Positions 1-5,765 of a stretch of 7,393 nt of DNA are shown here, one piece after another. The notes under the pieces are model-generated. The model made no database searches. It had not been told where the DNA came from and worked only from the letters and a program-made list of their open reading frames with translations. A program made the position numbers and the translations under genes. Numbering within the stretch: position 1 is the stretch's first letter; the number at the start of each line of letters is the position of its first letter. The DNA comes from Bacillota bacterium. Lineage in GTDB: Bacteria; Bacillota; Clostridia; Christensenellales; CAG-138. Location: contig JAEWMV010000059.1 in the NCBI GenBank assembly GCA_023393045.1, positions 1 to 7,393 on the forward strand, written 5' to 3'.

Positions 1-9
1 ACCGAAAGT

Positions 10-267
10 TCATCTGTTTCCTGCCTGCGCTGCAACCGTGTCCGCGGGGTCGTCCGCCTGTTTGAGCATTTTTTCAAGCGTTTCGACCTTCATCGCAAAA
101 TCCTCAACTTCGTTAGCTATTTCACAAAGATCCGGGTCATTGAGCGCTCCGGCCTTTTCGAGTGATTTATCGGTCTCCTGCGCGAGTTCATCCTCCCTGA
201 GCATGACTTCGATTTTTAACTTCTCGAGCAGCTCGGGAGTGATCTCATTCAATTCATTTCGTTCCAC
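10..267 (-). CDS. Small acidic helical protein of unknown function (85 aa)
   Basis: I do not recognise this protein. It starts at a GTG (265-267) preceded by a perfect GGAGG with a 7-base gap, which is why I prefer it to the ATG 39 bases upstream. The sequence is rich in Glu, Asp, Leu and Lys with almost no aromatic residues. It looks mostly alpha-helical, with an N-terminal amphipathic stretch (about residues 5-35, around ITPELLEKLKIEVMLREDEL) and a second helix around residues 46-66 (EIANEVEDFAMKVETLEKML). A coiled coil is possible. The tail (AAQAGNR) looks disordered. There is no signal peptide, membrane segment, metal site or catalytic motif. It has its own candidate promoter and is separated from the deacetylase gene by 253 bases, so it is probably an independent unit, perhaps the first gene of an operon leaving the window. 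The strong ribosome site and reading-frame length make it a credible gene; its role is open. Confidence 0.75.
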   Translation of the reverse strand: MERNELNEITPELLEKLKIEVMLREDELAQETDKSLEKAGALNDPDLCEIANEVEDFAMKVETLEKMLKQADDPADTVAAQAGNR

Positions 268-274
268 AATGCAT

Positions 275-279
275 CCTCC
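275..279 (-). promoter_or_regulatory. Shine-Dalgarno site of the small acidic protein
   Basis: On the minus strand GGAGG lies exactly 7 bases before the GTG at 265-267. It is the feature that decides the start, since the upstream in-frame ATG (304-306) has no such site. Confidence 0.75.
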
Positions 280-326
280 GATGATGTTGCAGTGCAGCAA
301 TAACAAACAGGCGTTAAACTCATCCT

Positions 327-355
327 ATTTTAACACACATCTTTTTGCATGGGAA
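327..355 (-). promoter_or_regulatory. Candidate sigma-A promoter for the small acidic protein
   Basis: On the minus strand TTCCCA (350-355, 4 of 6 to TTGACA) is followed after 17 bases by TAAAAT (327-332, 5 of 6 to TATAAT). The -10 box is preceded by TGT, an extended -10 element that can offset a weak -35. The start of transcription would be near 320, leaving a leader of about 53 bases before the GTG. The surrounding stretch is AT-rich against a GC-rich background, as promoters in such genomes often are. Seen by eye only. Confidence 0.55.
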
Positions 356-489
356 TATTTGCTGTTGTGAAATTTATTGCTAATAAGAAACAAAAGGTTA
401 CGAACCGCCCGGCGCTTCATCTCCTTCATCAGCGTGCATTGTATACAGATTGTCACGTCCGCATGCGAGCGGGAGTTTTTTGCTTACAG

Positions 490-514
490 GCCGGACGCGT
501 TTTTTGCGTCCGGC
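490..514 (-). terminator. Strong hairpin after the deacetylase gene, possible terminator
   Basis: A perfect 9-base inverted repeat (GCCGGACGC at 490-498 and GCGTCCGGC at 506-514) flanks a 7-base loop of one G and six T on the plus strand. It sits only 7 bases past the deacetylase stop codon, where a terminator or an mRNA 3'-end stabiliser would be expected. On the minus strand it is not followed by a run of T, so classic intrinsic termination is doubtful. It may act as an atypical terminator or as protection against 3' exonucleases. Confidence 0.5.
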
Positions 515-520
515 GGGTCT

Positions 521-1390
521 TCAGCGCGCGTGTCTGTACGATTTTCCGGGCTCGAGCGCGATGCCTTTTGCCTCGAACATCTGGCTGACCGTCACGAGCT
601 TGAAGCCCCTTGCGAGCAGCTCCGGCACAATCTGTTTGAACGCCTCGGCGGAATCGGGGCGCACGTCGTGCATGAGTATGATGTCCCCGTCCTCGCATTT
701 GAGCACGGCTTCAACGGTGCTCTGCGTATCGTGCGTGGACCAGTCCAGCGTGTCGATATCCCAGAGTATGAGCGGATAGAGTATCGTCGCATAAACGGCT
801 TCGTCGCGCGCGCCGTAGGGCGGACGCACGAGCGTGGGCGCAGTATCCGTCAGTTCGCGTATCATCTCGTTGACGTCCTCCACCTCCGCGAGCATTTCCT
901 CGATGGAGAGATGGGTCAGATTCTTATGATGATAAGTATGGTTGCCGATTTCGCAGCCAAGCTTCGCCGCGCGCGCGACCAAGGACGGGTATTTTACGAT
1001 CTGAAGGCCCACGGCAAAGAACGTCACATGCACGTCGTCCGCGGCGTATTGCTCCACCGTGTCGAGTATGCTGTCCGTCACGCCGATAAAAGGCCCGTCG
1101 TCAAACGTGACGGCGACAAGCTTGTCCTCGGGGCCGTACAGGGAGGGCGAAGCGTCGGGGGGGTCCGTTTGAACGGGCTCGGTTTCAACGGGCGCTATCG
1201 TATCCGTTATTTCGGGCGTGCTTACGCTCTGCGTCGGCGTGGGAGTCGCGGCGGGCGTCTGCGTGATATTGACCACCTGAGTGGGCGTGGGAGTATTGAA
1301 TCCGATGGATGCCAAAAGGTTATCGCAGCCTGCGCTGAGCAATGCGGTGACAATCAGAAAAAAAACCAAAAAACAGCTCTTTTTGAACAT
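521..1390 (-). CDS. Polysaccharide (peptidoglycan-type) deacetylase lipoprotein, NodB domain
   Basis: Predicted metal-dependent de-N-acetylase of the carbohydrate esterase 4 family, anchored on the outer face of the membrane and most likely acting on peptidoglycan GlcNAc or MurNAc. Residues 1-22 are a lipoprotein signal: Lys-Lys, a hydrophobic core, then LLSAGC with the lipidated Cys at 22. Residues 33-83 form a Thr/Pro-rich linker that would span the wall. The NodB domain (about 90-275) has all motifs: TFDDGP 95-100 (Asp97 catalytic base, Asp98 metal ligand), HTYHH 151-155 (His151 and His155 metal ligands), RPPYG 189-193, DTLDWS 213-218, and LMHD 239-242 (catalytic His241). At 289 aa it is typical and looks complete and active. 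The ATG at 1388-1390 follows a weak GGGGA. It is divergent from queA. The exact substrate (wall glycan, chitin-like or other acetylated sugar) cannot be told from sequence, so no symbol is given. Confidence 0.95.
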   Translation of the reverse strand: MFKKSCFLVFFLIVTALLSAGCDNLLASIGFNTPTPTQVVNITQTPAATPTPTQSVSTPEITDTIAPVETEPVQTDPPDASPSLYGPEDKLVAVTFDDGPFIGVTDSILDTVEQYAADDVHVTFFAVGLQIVKYPSLVARAAKLGCEIGNHTYHHKNLTHLSIEEMLAEVEDVNEMIRELTDTAPTLVRPPYGARDEAVYATILYPLILWDIDTLDWSTHDTQSTVEAVLKCEDGDIILMHDVRPDSAEAFKQIVPELLARGFKLVTVSQMFEAKGIALEPGKSYRHAR

Positions 1391-1438
1391 ATATCCCCAT
1401 CATGCGGCAATAACTGCCACGTTCTTTCCACTTCTCCC

Positions 1439-1467
1439 ACTGTATCCTTTTGGAAATATCAAGTCAA
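1439..1467 (-). promoter_or_regulatory. Candidate promoter of the deacetylase gene
   Basis: On the minus strand TTGACT (1462-1467, 5 of 6 to consensus) is followed after 17 bases by TACAGT (1439-1444, 4 of 6). Transcription would start near 1432, about 42 bases before the ATG. The -35 is good and the -10 modest, so a regulated or moderate promoter is plausible. It is oriented away from the queA promoter. Confidence 0.5.
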
Positions 1468-1512
1468 GCGCGCCGGAGTTAGTTTACACTTCCTTCATTT
1501 ATACGCCGCGCC

Positions 1513-1541
1513 TTGTCAAAGGAAATGATTTGCCATATAAT
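1513..1541 (+). promoter_or_regulatory. Probable main sigma-A promoter of the queA operon
   Basis: TTGTCA (1513-1518, 5 of 6) and a perfect TATAAT (1536-1541) are separated by the ideal 17 bases. Transcription should start around 1548, giving a leader of only about 24 bases before the queA TTG. That leaves no room for a preQ1-type riboswitch. This is the best promoter in the window by match to consensus. Confidence 0.75.
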
Positions 1542-1559
1542 CAGTACTTGATAAACGAC

Positions 1560-1564
1560 GGGAG
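1560..1564 (+). promoter_or_regulatory. Shine-Dalgarno site fixing the queA TTG start
   Basis: GGGAG ends 7 bases before the TTG at 1572-1574. The promoter just upstream excludes starts before about 1548, so this site and the family N-terminus together fix the start. Confidence 0.7.
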
Positions 1565-1571
1565 AAACAGA

Positions 1572-2594
1572 TTGAAAACCAGCGACTTTTACTACGATTT
1601 GCCCCACGAGCTGATCGCGCAGACGCCCTTATTAAAGCGCAGCGATTCGCGCCTGCTCGTATATGAGCGCGCGTCAAAAACCATGCGCGATCGCGTGTTT
1701 TCCGATGTTCTTTCCTACCTCAGGCCAAACGACGTGCTCGTGCGCAACACCACCCGTGTGATCCCCGCGCGCCTGCACGCCCAAAGAGAGGGCACGGGCG
1801 GAAGCATGGAACTGCTTCTGCTAAAAAGGCTCGACGCGCACCGCTGGGAGGCGCTCGTGCGCCCCGGAAGGCGCGCGAAGGAAGGCTTGACCTATAAGAT
1901 CAACGGCGAGCTTTCGGCCCGCATCATGGAACCGACTGACGCGGGCGGGCGCGTGATTTACCTCGAGTACGACGGCGTGTTCGAAGAGGTGCTCGATCGC
2001 GCGGGCGAAACGCCCCTGCCCCCTTATATTACGGAAAAACTCGACGACCGCTCCCGCTACCAGACGGTCTACGCGCGCGAGGACGGCTCCGCCGCAGCGC
2101 CCACCGCGGGGCTCCATTTCACCAACGAACTGCTTGATGCGGTGCGGGAAACGGGTGTCGACATCGTGGACATACTGCTGCACGTCGGGCTCGGCACGTT
2201 CCGGCCGGTCAGCGCAGAGAATGTCGAAGCGCACCATATGCACAGCGAGTATTATGAGGTCTCCCCGGATGCCGCGGCGCGCATCAACGCGGCGCGCGAA
2301 AAGGGCGGAAAGATCATATGCGTGGGCACGACCTCCTGCCGCACGCTCGAGAGCGTGACGGACGAGGACGGCGTCGTGCGCGCCAAAACCGGCTGGACGG
2401 ATATATTCATCATGCCGGGCTACCGTTTCAGGGCGATGGACGCGCTCATCACAAACTTCCACCTGCCCGAATCCACGCTTTTGATGCTCGTGAGCGCGTT
2501 CTCCTCCCGCGAGGAAATGCTTGCCTGCTACGCGCACGCCGTGGAGGAGAAATACCGCTTTTTCAGCTTCGGCGACGCGATGCTGATAGTATGA
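1572..2594 (+). CDS. queA: S-adenosylmethionine:tRNA ribosyltransferase-isomerase QueA
   Basis: Cytoplasmic enzyme of queuosine synthesis. It moves the ribosyl part of S-adenosylmethionine onto preQ1 already placed at tRNA position 34, giving epoxyqueuosine. The frame is open far upstream, but the protein should start at TTG 1572, since residues 3-17 (SDFYYDLPHELIAQ) match the family N-terminus and a GGGAG lies 7 bases before. The resulting 340 aa is the usual family length. Family motifs run in order: NTTRVIPARL 59-68, GSAAAPTAGLHFT 172-184, LHVGLGTFRPV 203-213, HMHSEYYEV 222-230, GTTSCRTLES 252-261, TNFHLPESTLLMLVSAF 294-310 and YRFFSFGDAMLI 328-339. No break or missing motif is visible. 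It is the first gene of a plus-strand operon and lies 10 bases before tgt, which makes its substrate. Confidence 0.97.
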   Translation: MKTSDFYYDLPHELIAQTPLLKRSDSRLLVYERASKTMRDRVFSDVLSYLRPNDVLVRNTTRVIPARLHAQREGTGGSMELLLLKRLDAHRWEALVRPGRRAKEGLTYKINGELSARIMEPTDAGGRVIYLEYDGVFEEVLDRAGETPLPPYITEKLDDRSRYQTVYAREDGSAAAPTAGLHFTNELLDAVRETGVDIVDILLHVGLGTFRPVSAENVEAHHMHSEYYEVSPDAAARINAAREKGGKIICVGTTSCRTLESVTDEDGVVRAKTGWTDIFIMPGYRFRAMDALITNFHLPESTLLMLVSAFSSREEMLACYAHAVEEKYRFFSFGDAMLIV

Positions 2595-2604
2595 CGGAGA
2601 ATGC

Positions 2605-3723
2605 ATGAAAGATTTTAGCTTTGAAATATTGCACATATGCGCCCAGTCCGGTGCGCGGCTCGGAAGGCTGCGCACGCCGCACGGGGACATCGACACGCCC
2701 TGCTACATGCCCGTGGGCACGCAGGCGACCGTCAAGGCCATGCGCCCGGACGAGCTTGCCGCCACGGGCTCGCAGATATGCCTCGCCAACACCTACCATC
2801 TCTTCGAGCGCCCCGGCCACGCGCTGGTCAGGGAAGCGGGCGGATTGCATGAGTTCATGCGCTGGAACAAGCCCATTTTGACCGACAGCGGCGGCTTCCA
2901 GGTGTTCAGTCTCGCCGTGGCCAACAAGATACGCGAGGACGGCGTGGAGTTCCGCTCGTTGCTCGACGGAAGACGCCATTTCTTTACGCCCGAGAGCGTG
3001 ATGGAAATTGAGGAGGCCCTCGGCGCGGACATCGCCATGGCCTTTGACGAGTGCGCGCCCTGGCCGAGCGACGAGGCGTACACCCGCGCCGCGATGGATC
3101 GCACCCACCGCTGGGCCGCGCGCTGCAAAGCGGCGCATACGCGGGAGGATCAGGCCCTTTTTGGCATCGTGCAGGGCGGCACGTTTGCAAGTATGCGCAT
3201 AGAGAGCGCAAAAGCGCTTGCCGACATGGATTTCCCCGGCTACGGCATAGGCGGACTATCCGTGGGCGAGCCGAAGCCCCTGATGTACGAGATGCTCGAG
3301 GTCATGATGCCCCATATGCCCAAGGAAAAGCCGCGCTATCTGATGGGCGTGGGCAGCCCGGACTGCCTGGTGGAGGGCGCGATACGCGGTATCGACATGT
3401 TCGACTGCGTGCTGCAGACCCGCATCGCCAGAAACGGCCTGGCTTTGACCTCCTATGGCAAGCGGATGCTTCGAAACGCGGCCTTCGAGCGCGATTTTAC
3501 CCCCATCGAGGAAGGGTGCGACTGCTACGCCTGCCAAAACGGCTTCACGCGGGCGTATATCCGCCACCTCGTCAAGTGCAAGGAAATCCTCTCCGCGCAG
3601 CTTATCACCGCGCACAACATACGCTTTTCTCAAAGGCTCATGGAGGGCGTGCGCAAGGCGATCGCTGAAGACCGCCTGCTCGATTTTCGCCGCGAATGCA
3701 TAGAGCTGGGGATGTTTGAGTGA
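2605..3723 (+). CDS. tgt: tRNA-guanine transglycosylase Tgt
   Basis: Swaps guanine 34 for preQ1 in GUN-anticodon tRNAs (Tyr, His, Asn, Asp), the step just before QueA. The 372 aa are normal for bacterial Tgt. Seen in order: DSGGFQVF with general acid/base Asp94, FDEC with preQ1-binding Asp148, GIVQGG 187-192, GGLSVGE 216-222, nucleophile Asp267 in MFDCVL, and zinc ligands Cys305, Cys307, Cys310 and His337. ATG 2605 has GGAG five bases upstream. It begins 10 bases after queA and its stop overlaps the start of tsaE. Two oddities, from memory of the family: the residue after FDCVL is Gln271, where Pro is common (FDCVLPTR), and there is one extra residue (Gly313 region) between the third zinc Cys and the zinc His compared with E. 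coli Tgt. All catalytic and zinc residues are present, so I expect an active enzyme. Confidence 0.97.
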   Translation: MKDFSFEILHICAQSGARLGRLRTPHGDIDTPCYMPVGTQATVKAMRPDELAATGSQICLANTYHLFERPGHALVREAGGLHEFMRWNKPILTDSGGFQVFSLAVANKIREDGVEFRSLLDGRRHFFTPESVMEIEEALGADIAMAFDECAPWPSDEAYTRAAMDRTHRWAARCKAAHTREDQALFGIVQGGTFASMRIESAKALADMDFPGYGIGGLSVGEPKPLMYEMLEVMMPHMPKEKPRYLMGVGSPDCLVEGAIRGIDMFDCVLQTRIARNGLALTSYGKRMLRNAAFERDFTPIEEGCDCYACQNGFTRAYIRHLVKCKEILSAQLITAHNIRFSQRLMEGVRKAIAEDRLLDFRRECIELGMFE

Positions 3724-4178
3724 TGGAAACGCTCCTCTTTCAAAATCAGAGTGAAAAGGACACAGAAGCGCTCGGACAAAGGCTTGCCGTTGCGCTCTTT
3801 GACGGCGCGTTCCTCGCGCTCTACGGCGACCTCGGCGCGGGCAAAACCACGCTTGCGCGCTCCATCGCAAGCGGCCTTGGCGTGGAGGGCATCATCAGCC
3901 CCACGTTCACCATCGTGCGCGAATATGATGGCAAGCTCCCCCTCGCGCATTTTGACGCATACAGGCTAAATAGCGCGCAGGAGCTCTACGACATCGGCTT
4001 TGAGGATTACCTCGCGCGCGGCGGCGTCATCATTATGGAATGGTGCGAAAACGTACGCGACGCACTGCCTGCGGACAGGCTGGAGATCAGAATCATTGGC
4101 GCGGGCGACGAGCCGCGCACAATGGAGATCGGGGCAACGGGGCCGCGCCACGCGGCTTTATTGGAGGCGCTGTTATGA
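3723..4178 (+). CDS. tsaE: tRNA threonylcarbamoyladenosine synthesis ATPase TsaE
   Basis: P-loop ATPase that drives the TsaB-TsaD complex through its t6A cycle (tRNA adenosine 37). Counting from ATG 3723 it has 151 aa, the usual length. Walker A is GDLGAGKTT (35-43, Lys41). The conserved SPTFTIV is at 59-65, HFDAYR at 76-81, and the MEWCEN motif (family EW-x-E) at 105-110. The ATG overlaps the tgt stop as TGATG, suggesting translational coupling. A GTG at 3720, one codon earlier, is an alternative and sits a more usual 7 bases after GGGGA (3708-3712). It is followed by tsaB with an ATGA overlap. The family is small and highly recognisable, so identity is secure. Confidence 0.95.
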   Translation: METLLFQNQSEKDTEALGQRLAVALFDGAFLALYGDLGAGKTTLARSIASGLGVEGIISPTFTIVREYDGKLPLAHFDAYRLNSAQELYDIGFEDYLARGGVIIMEWCENVRDALPADRLEIRIIGAGDEPRTMEIGATGPRHAALLEALL

Positions 4179-4843
4179 ACATCCTTGCGATCTCCACCTC
4201 CGGCCGGGCCGCATCCGCCGCGTTCATCCGCGACGGAAAATCGCTCTCCCTCGCCGTGTCCGACAACGGCCTGACCCATTCGGAAACCATCATGCCCCTC
4301 GTCGACTCGCTCTTTGAGAAGAACGCGCCCTTTGCATTTGATGAAACGGACGCTTTTGCCGCCGACGTCGGCCCCGGTTCCTTCACGGGCGTGCGCATCG
4401 GCGTGTGCATCGCAAACGCGTTTGCCGCCGCGACGGGAAAGCCCGTCGTGGGCATCAGCGCGCTCACAGCGCTCGCGCGGGCAGCCTCTGAAGAAAACGC
4501 CGTGTGCGCCCTCATCGACGCGCGCCACGGCAACGCTTACGCGGCGGTTTACCGTGGTGCAGAAGAGCTTCTTGCCCCCTGCGCCGTGACGGTAGAACAG
4601 CTTCTTCCCCTCGTACCTCAGGATGCGCTTTTCACCGGGGATGGCGCGGAGGCTTACCGCGAGGAAATATGCGCGGCGCTTCCTTCGGCGCGCTTTGCCA
4701 AAACGGATAAGACCGTTCTTCGTGCGGATATGCTCGCCCTCCCCGCCTTTGAAGCATTGCGCCGAAGCTTGGGAGAAAGGGAAGTCATGCCGCTCTACCT
4801 GCGCCCCTCGCAGGCAGAGCGGCTGTATAAGGAAAAAGTATGA
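4175..4843 (+). CDS. tsaB: t6A synthesis protein TsaB (inactive ASKHA-fold partner of TsaD)
   Basis: TsaB is a TsaD paralogue that forms the scaffold of the t6A threonylcarbamoyl-transferase complex with TsaD and TsaE. The 222 aa product begins MNILAISTSG, the standard N-terminal beta strand. It has GPGSFTGVRIG at 67-77 (the family hallmark), ISALTALA at 94-101, DARHGNAY at 115-122 (family DAR-x-x-E-x-Y, here with Asn for Glu) and the C-terminal PLYLRPSQAE at 206-215. Start ATG 4175 overlaps the tsaE stop as ATGA and has GGAGG 7 bases upstream; the frame is open further 5' but that is overlap with tsaE. TsaB alone is not an enzyme; its catalytic partner TsaD must be encoded outside the window. 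Confidence 0.95.
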   Translation: MNILAISTSGRAASAAFIRDGKSLSLAVSDNGLTHSETIMPLVDSLFEKNAPFAFDETDAFAADVGPGSFTGVRIGVCIANAFAAATGKPVVGISALTALARAASEENAVCALIDARHGNAYAAVYRGAEELLAPCAVTVEQLLPLVPQDALFTGDGAEAYREEICAALPSARFAKTDKTVLRADMLALPAFEALRRSLGEREVMPLYLRPSQAERLYKEKV

Positions 4844-5319
4844 ACCGGGATATCATCCGTCCCATGCGGGAATACGATGTGGACAGGATTGCGGAGCTGG
4901 AGCAAAGATGCTTCCGCACGCCCTGGTCGAGGAAGGCCATTGCCGACGAGCTGACAAACAGCTCCGCCCATTACCTCGTGTGCGAACGCGAAGGGCTCGT
5001 CATCGCCTACGCGGGCATGTGGGTCATATTGGACGAGGCGCACATCACCAACGTCGCCGTCGCCCCCGAGTTCAGGCGGGACGGCCTCGGGCGGAGGATG
5101 ATGCTGTGCATGATGCGCCAGGCGCTGCTTTACGGGGCGGCGCAGATGACTTTAGAGGTGCGGGAGTATAATTTTGCCGCGCAATCCCTCTACGATTCGC
5201 TGGATTTTGAAAAAGCAGGCGAGCGAAAGGGCTATTATTACGACACGGGCGAAAGCGCCTACATCATGTGGAACCGCGACGTCGCCTTGACAGTGCGAAA
5301 GCAAGGTGCTAGCATCTGA
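4840..5319 (+). CDS. rimI: Ribosomal protein N-alpha-acetyltransferase RimI (GNAT family)
   Basis: Predicted to transfer acetyl from acetyl-CoA to an N-terminal amine, classically of ribosomal protein S18. GNAT motif A is at 67-87 (AHITNVAVAPEFRR, then DGLGRRM), with the pyrophosphate-binding pattern Arg79-x-x-Gly82-x-Gly84. Motif B is seen as LEVREYNFAAQSLYDS (105-120), including the likely catalytic Tyr118. RERKGYYY-like and SAYIMW segments near 128-144 are typical of RimI. The usual LGF after the Tyr is LDF here. The 159 aa include a C-terminal tail of about 10 residues past the normal family end, and that tail's codons also hold a promoter-like sequence. It starts in an ATGA overlap with tsaB and has AAGGA 6 bases before. 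Placement beside tsaE-tsaB supports RimI over another GNAT. Confidence 0.92.
   Translation: MNRDIIRPMREYDVDRIAELEQRCFRTPWSRKAIADELTNSSAHYLVCEREGLVIAYAGMWVILDEAHITNVAVAPEFRRDGLGRRMMLCMMRQALLYGAAQMTLEVREYNFAAQSLYDSLDFEKAGERKGYYYDTGESAYIMWNRDVALTVRKQGASI
5287..5315 (+). promoter_or_regulatory. Candidate internal promoter for ridA inside the end of rimI
   Basis: A perfect TTGACA (5287-5292) is followed after 17 bases by TAGCAT (5310-5315, 4 of 6), which is preceded by TGC, an extended -10. Transcription would begin about 5322, roughly 40 bases before the ridA ATG. It lies wholly within the last codons of rimI. It also argues against translation starting at the ATG at 5320. Confidence 0.55.
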
Positions 5320-5361
5320 ATGAACACCAAAATATGTGACTTTGGGAAGGAAGTGTCAAAT

Positions 5362-5760
5362 ATGAAAGAAATCATCCGCTCCGATAAAGCGCCTGCGGCG
5401 ATCGGCCCCTACAACCACGCCATCATGACAGAGGGCATCGTTTTCACCTCGGGCCAGCTCGGCTTCGACCCCGCGACGGGCAAGCTCGTCGCGGGCGTGG
5501 AGGCGCAGGCGAGGCAGGCGTTCACCAACCTTAAAAACGTGCTGGAAGCCTCCGGCGCGTCGCTTGAGGACGTTGTGAAGACGACCGTTTTCGTGGCGGA
5601 CCTCGCCGATTTCGCCAAGGTCAACGCGATTTATCAGGAGTTTTTCGGCCCGAATTTCCCCGCCCGCTCCTGCGTGCAGGTAGCGGCGCTTCCCGGCGGC
5701 GGCCTCGTGGAATGTGAGTGCATCGCCTTCAAGAGCGCGGACGAAACCTATTCTTTCTGA
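5362..5760 (+). CDS. ridA: RidA family reactive enamine/imine deaminase
   Basis: Cytoplasmic trimeric hydrolase that clears 2-aminoacrylate and related imines released by pyridoxal-phosphate enzymes such as threonine dehydratase. It has 132 aa, a few residues longer than usual at the C-terminus (tail about FKSADETYSF). Active-site positions read by eye against E. coli RidA are GPY with Tyr17, SGQ with Gly31, ARS with the carboxylate-binding Arg102, and VECEC with Glu117. The core NLKNVLEASG (56-65) is typical. Cys104, Cys118 and Cys120 lie near the active site. I chose ATG 5362 because AAGGAAG lies 8 bases upstream and the family N-terminus begins there; the in-frame ATG 5320 abuts the rimI stop and lacks a good site. 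It follows rimI by 42 bases and ends 5 bases before the likely comEC start. Confidence 0.93.
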   Translation: MKEIIRSDKAPAAIGPYNHAIMTEGIVFTSGQLGFDPATGKLVAGVEAQARQAFTNLKNVLEASGASLEDVVKTTVFVADLADFAKVNAIYQEFFGPNFPARSCVQVAALPGGGLVECECIAFKSADETYSF

Positions 5761-5765
5761 AAGCC

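Noticed and set aside
1407..1419. Imperfect palindrome GGCAATAACTGCC in the deacetylase leader as an operator
   Set aside because: Only four or five paired bases around a short loop; too weak to claim.
377..1528. Long plus-strand open frame (383 codons)
   Set aside because: It runs antisense to the deacetylase, whose motifs are unmistakable; the product is Arg/His-rich with no recognisable domain, typical of a shadow frame in GC-rich DNA.
1391..1571. preQ1 riboswitch before queA
   Set aside because: The predicted leader is only about 24 bases and I see no H-type pseudoknot pattern in it; upstream bases fall before the promoter.
1821..2696. Long minus-strand open frame (291 codons) opposite queA
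   Set aside because: Its composition mirrors the queA coding strand and it crosses into tgt; queA carries all family motifs.
3051..3668. Open frames opposite or out of frame within tgt, including a minus-strand frame 3256-3870
   Set aside because: Shadow frames in GC-rich coding DNA with low-complexity Arg/Ala/Pro products and no ribosome sites; Tgt is complete in its own frame.
4040..4174. Extended tsaB start upstream inside tsaE
   Set aside because: The extra residues are an Arg/Gly-rich shadow of tsaE; ATG 4175 has GGAGG at 7 bases and the correct family N-terminus.
5320..5361. Fourteen-codon N-terminal extension of ridA from ATG 5320
   Set aside because: No well-placed ribosome site, a residue stretch unlike RidA N-termini, and a good AAGGAAG before ATG 5362.
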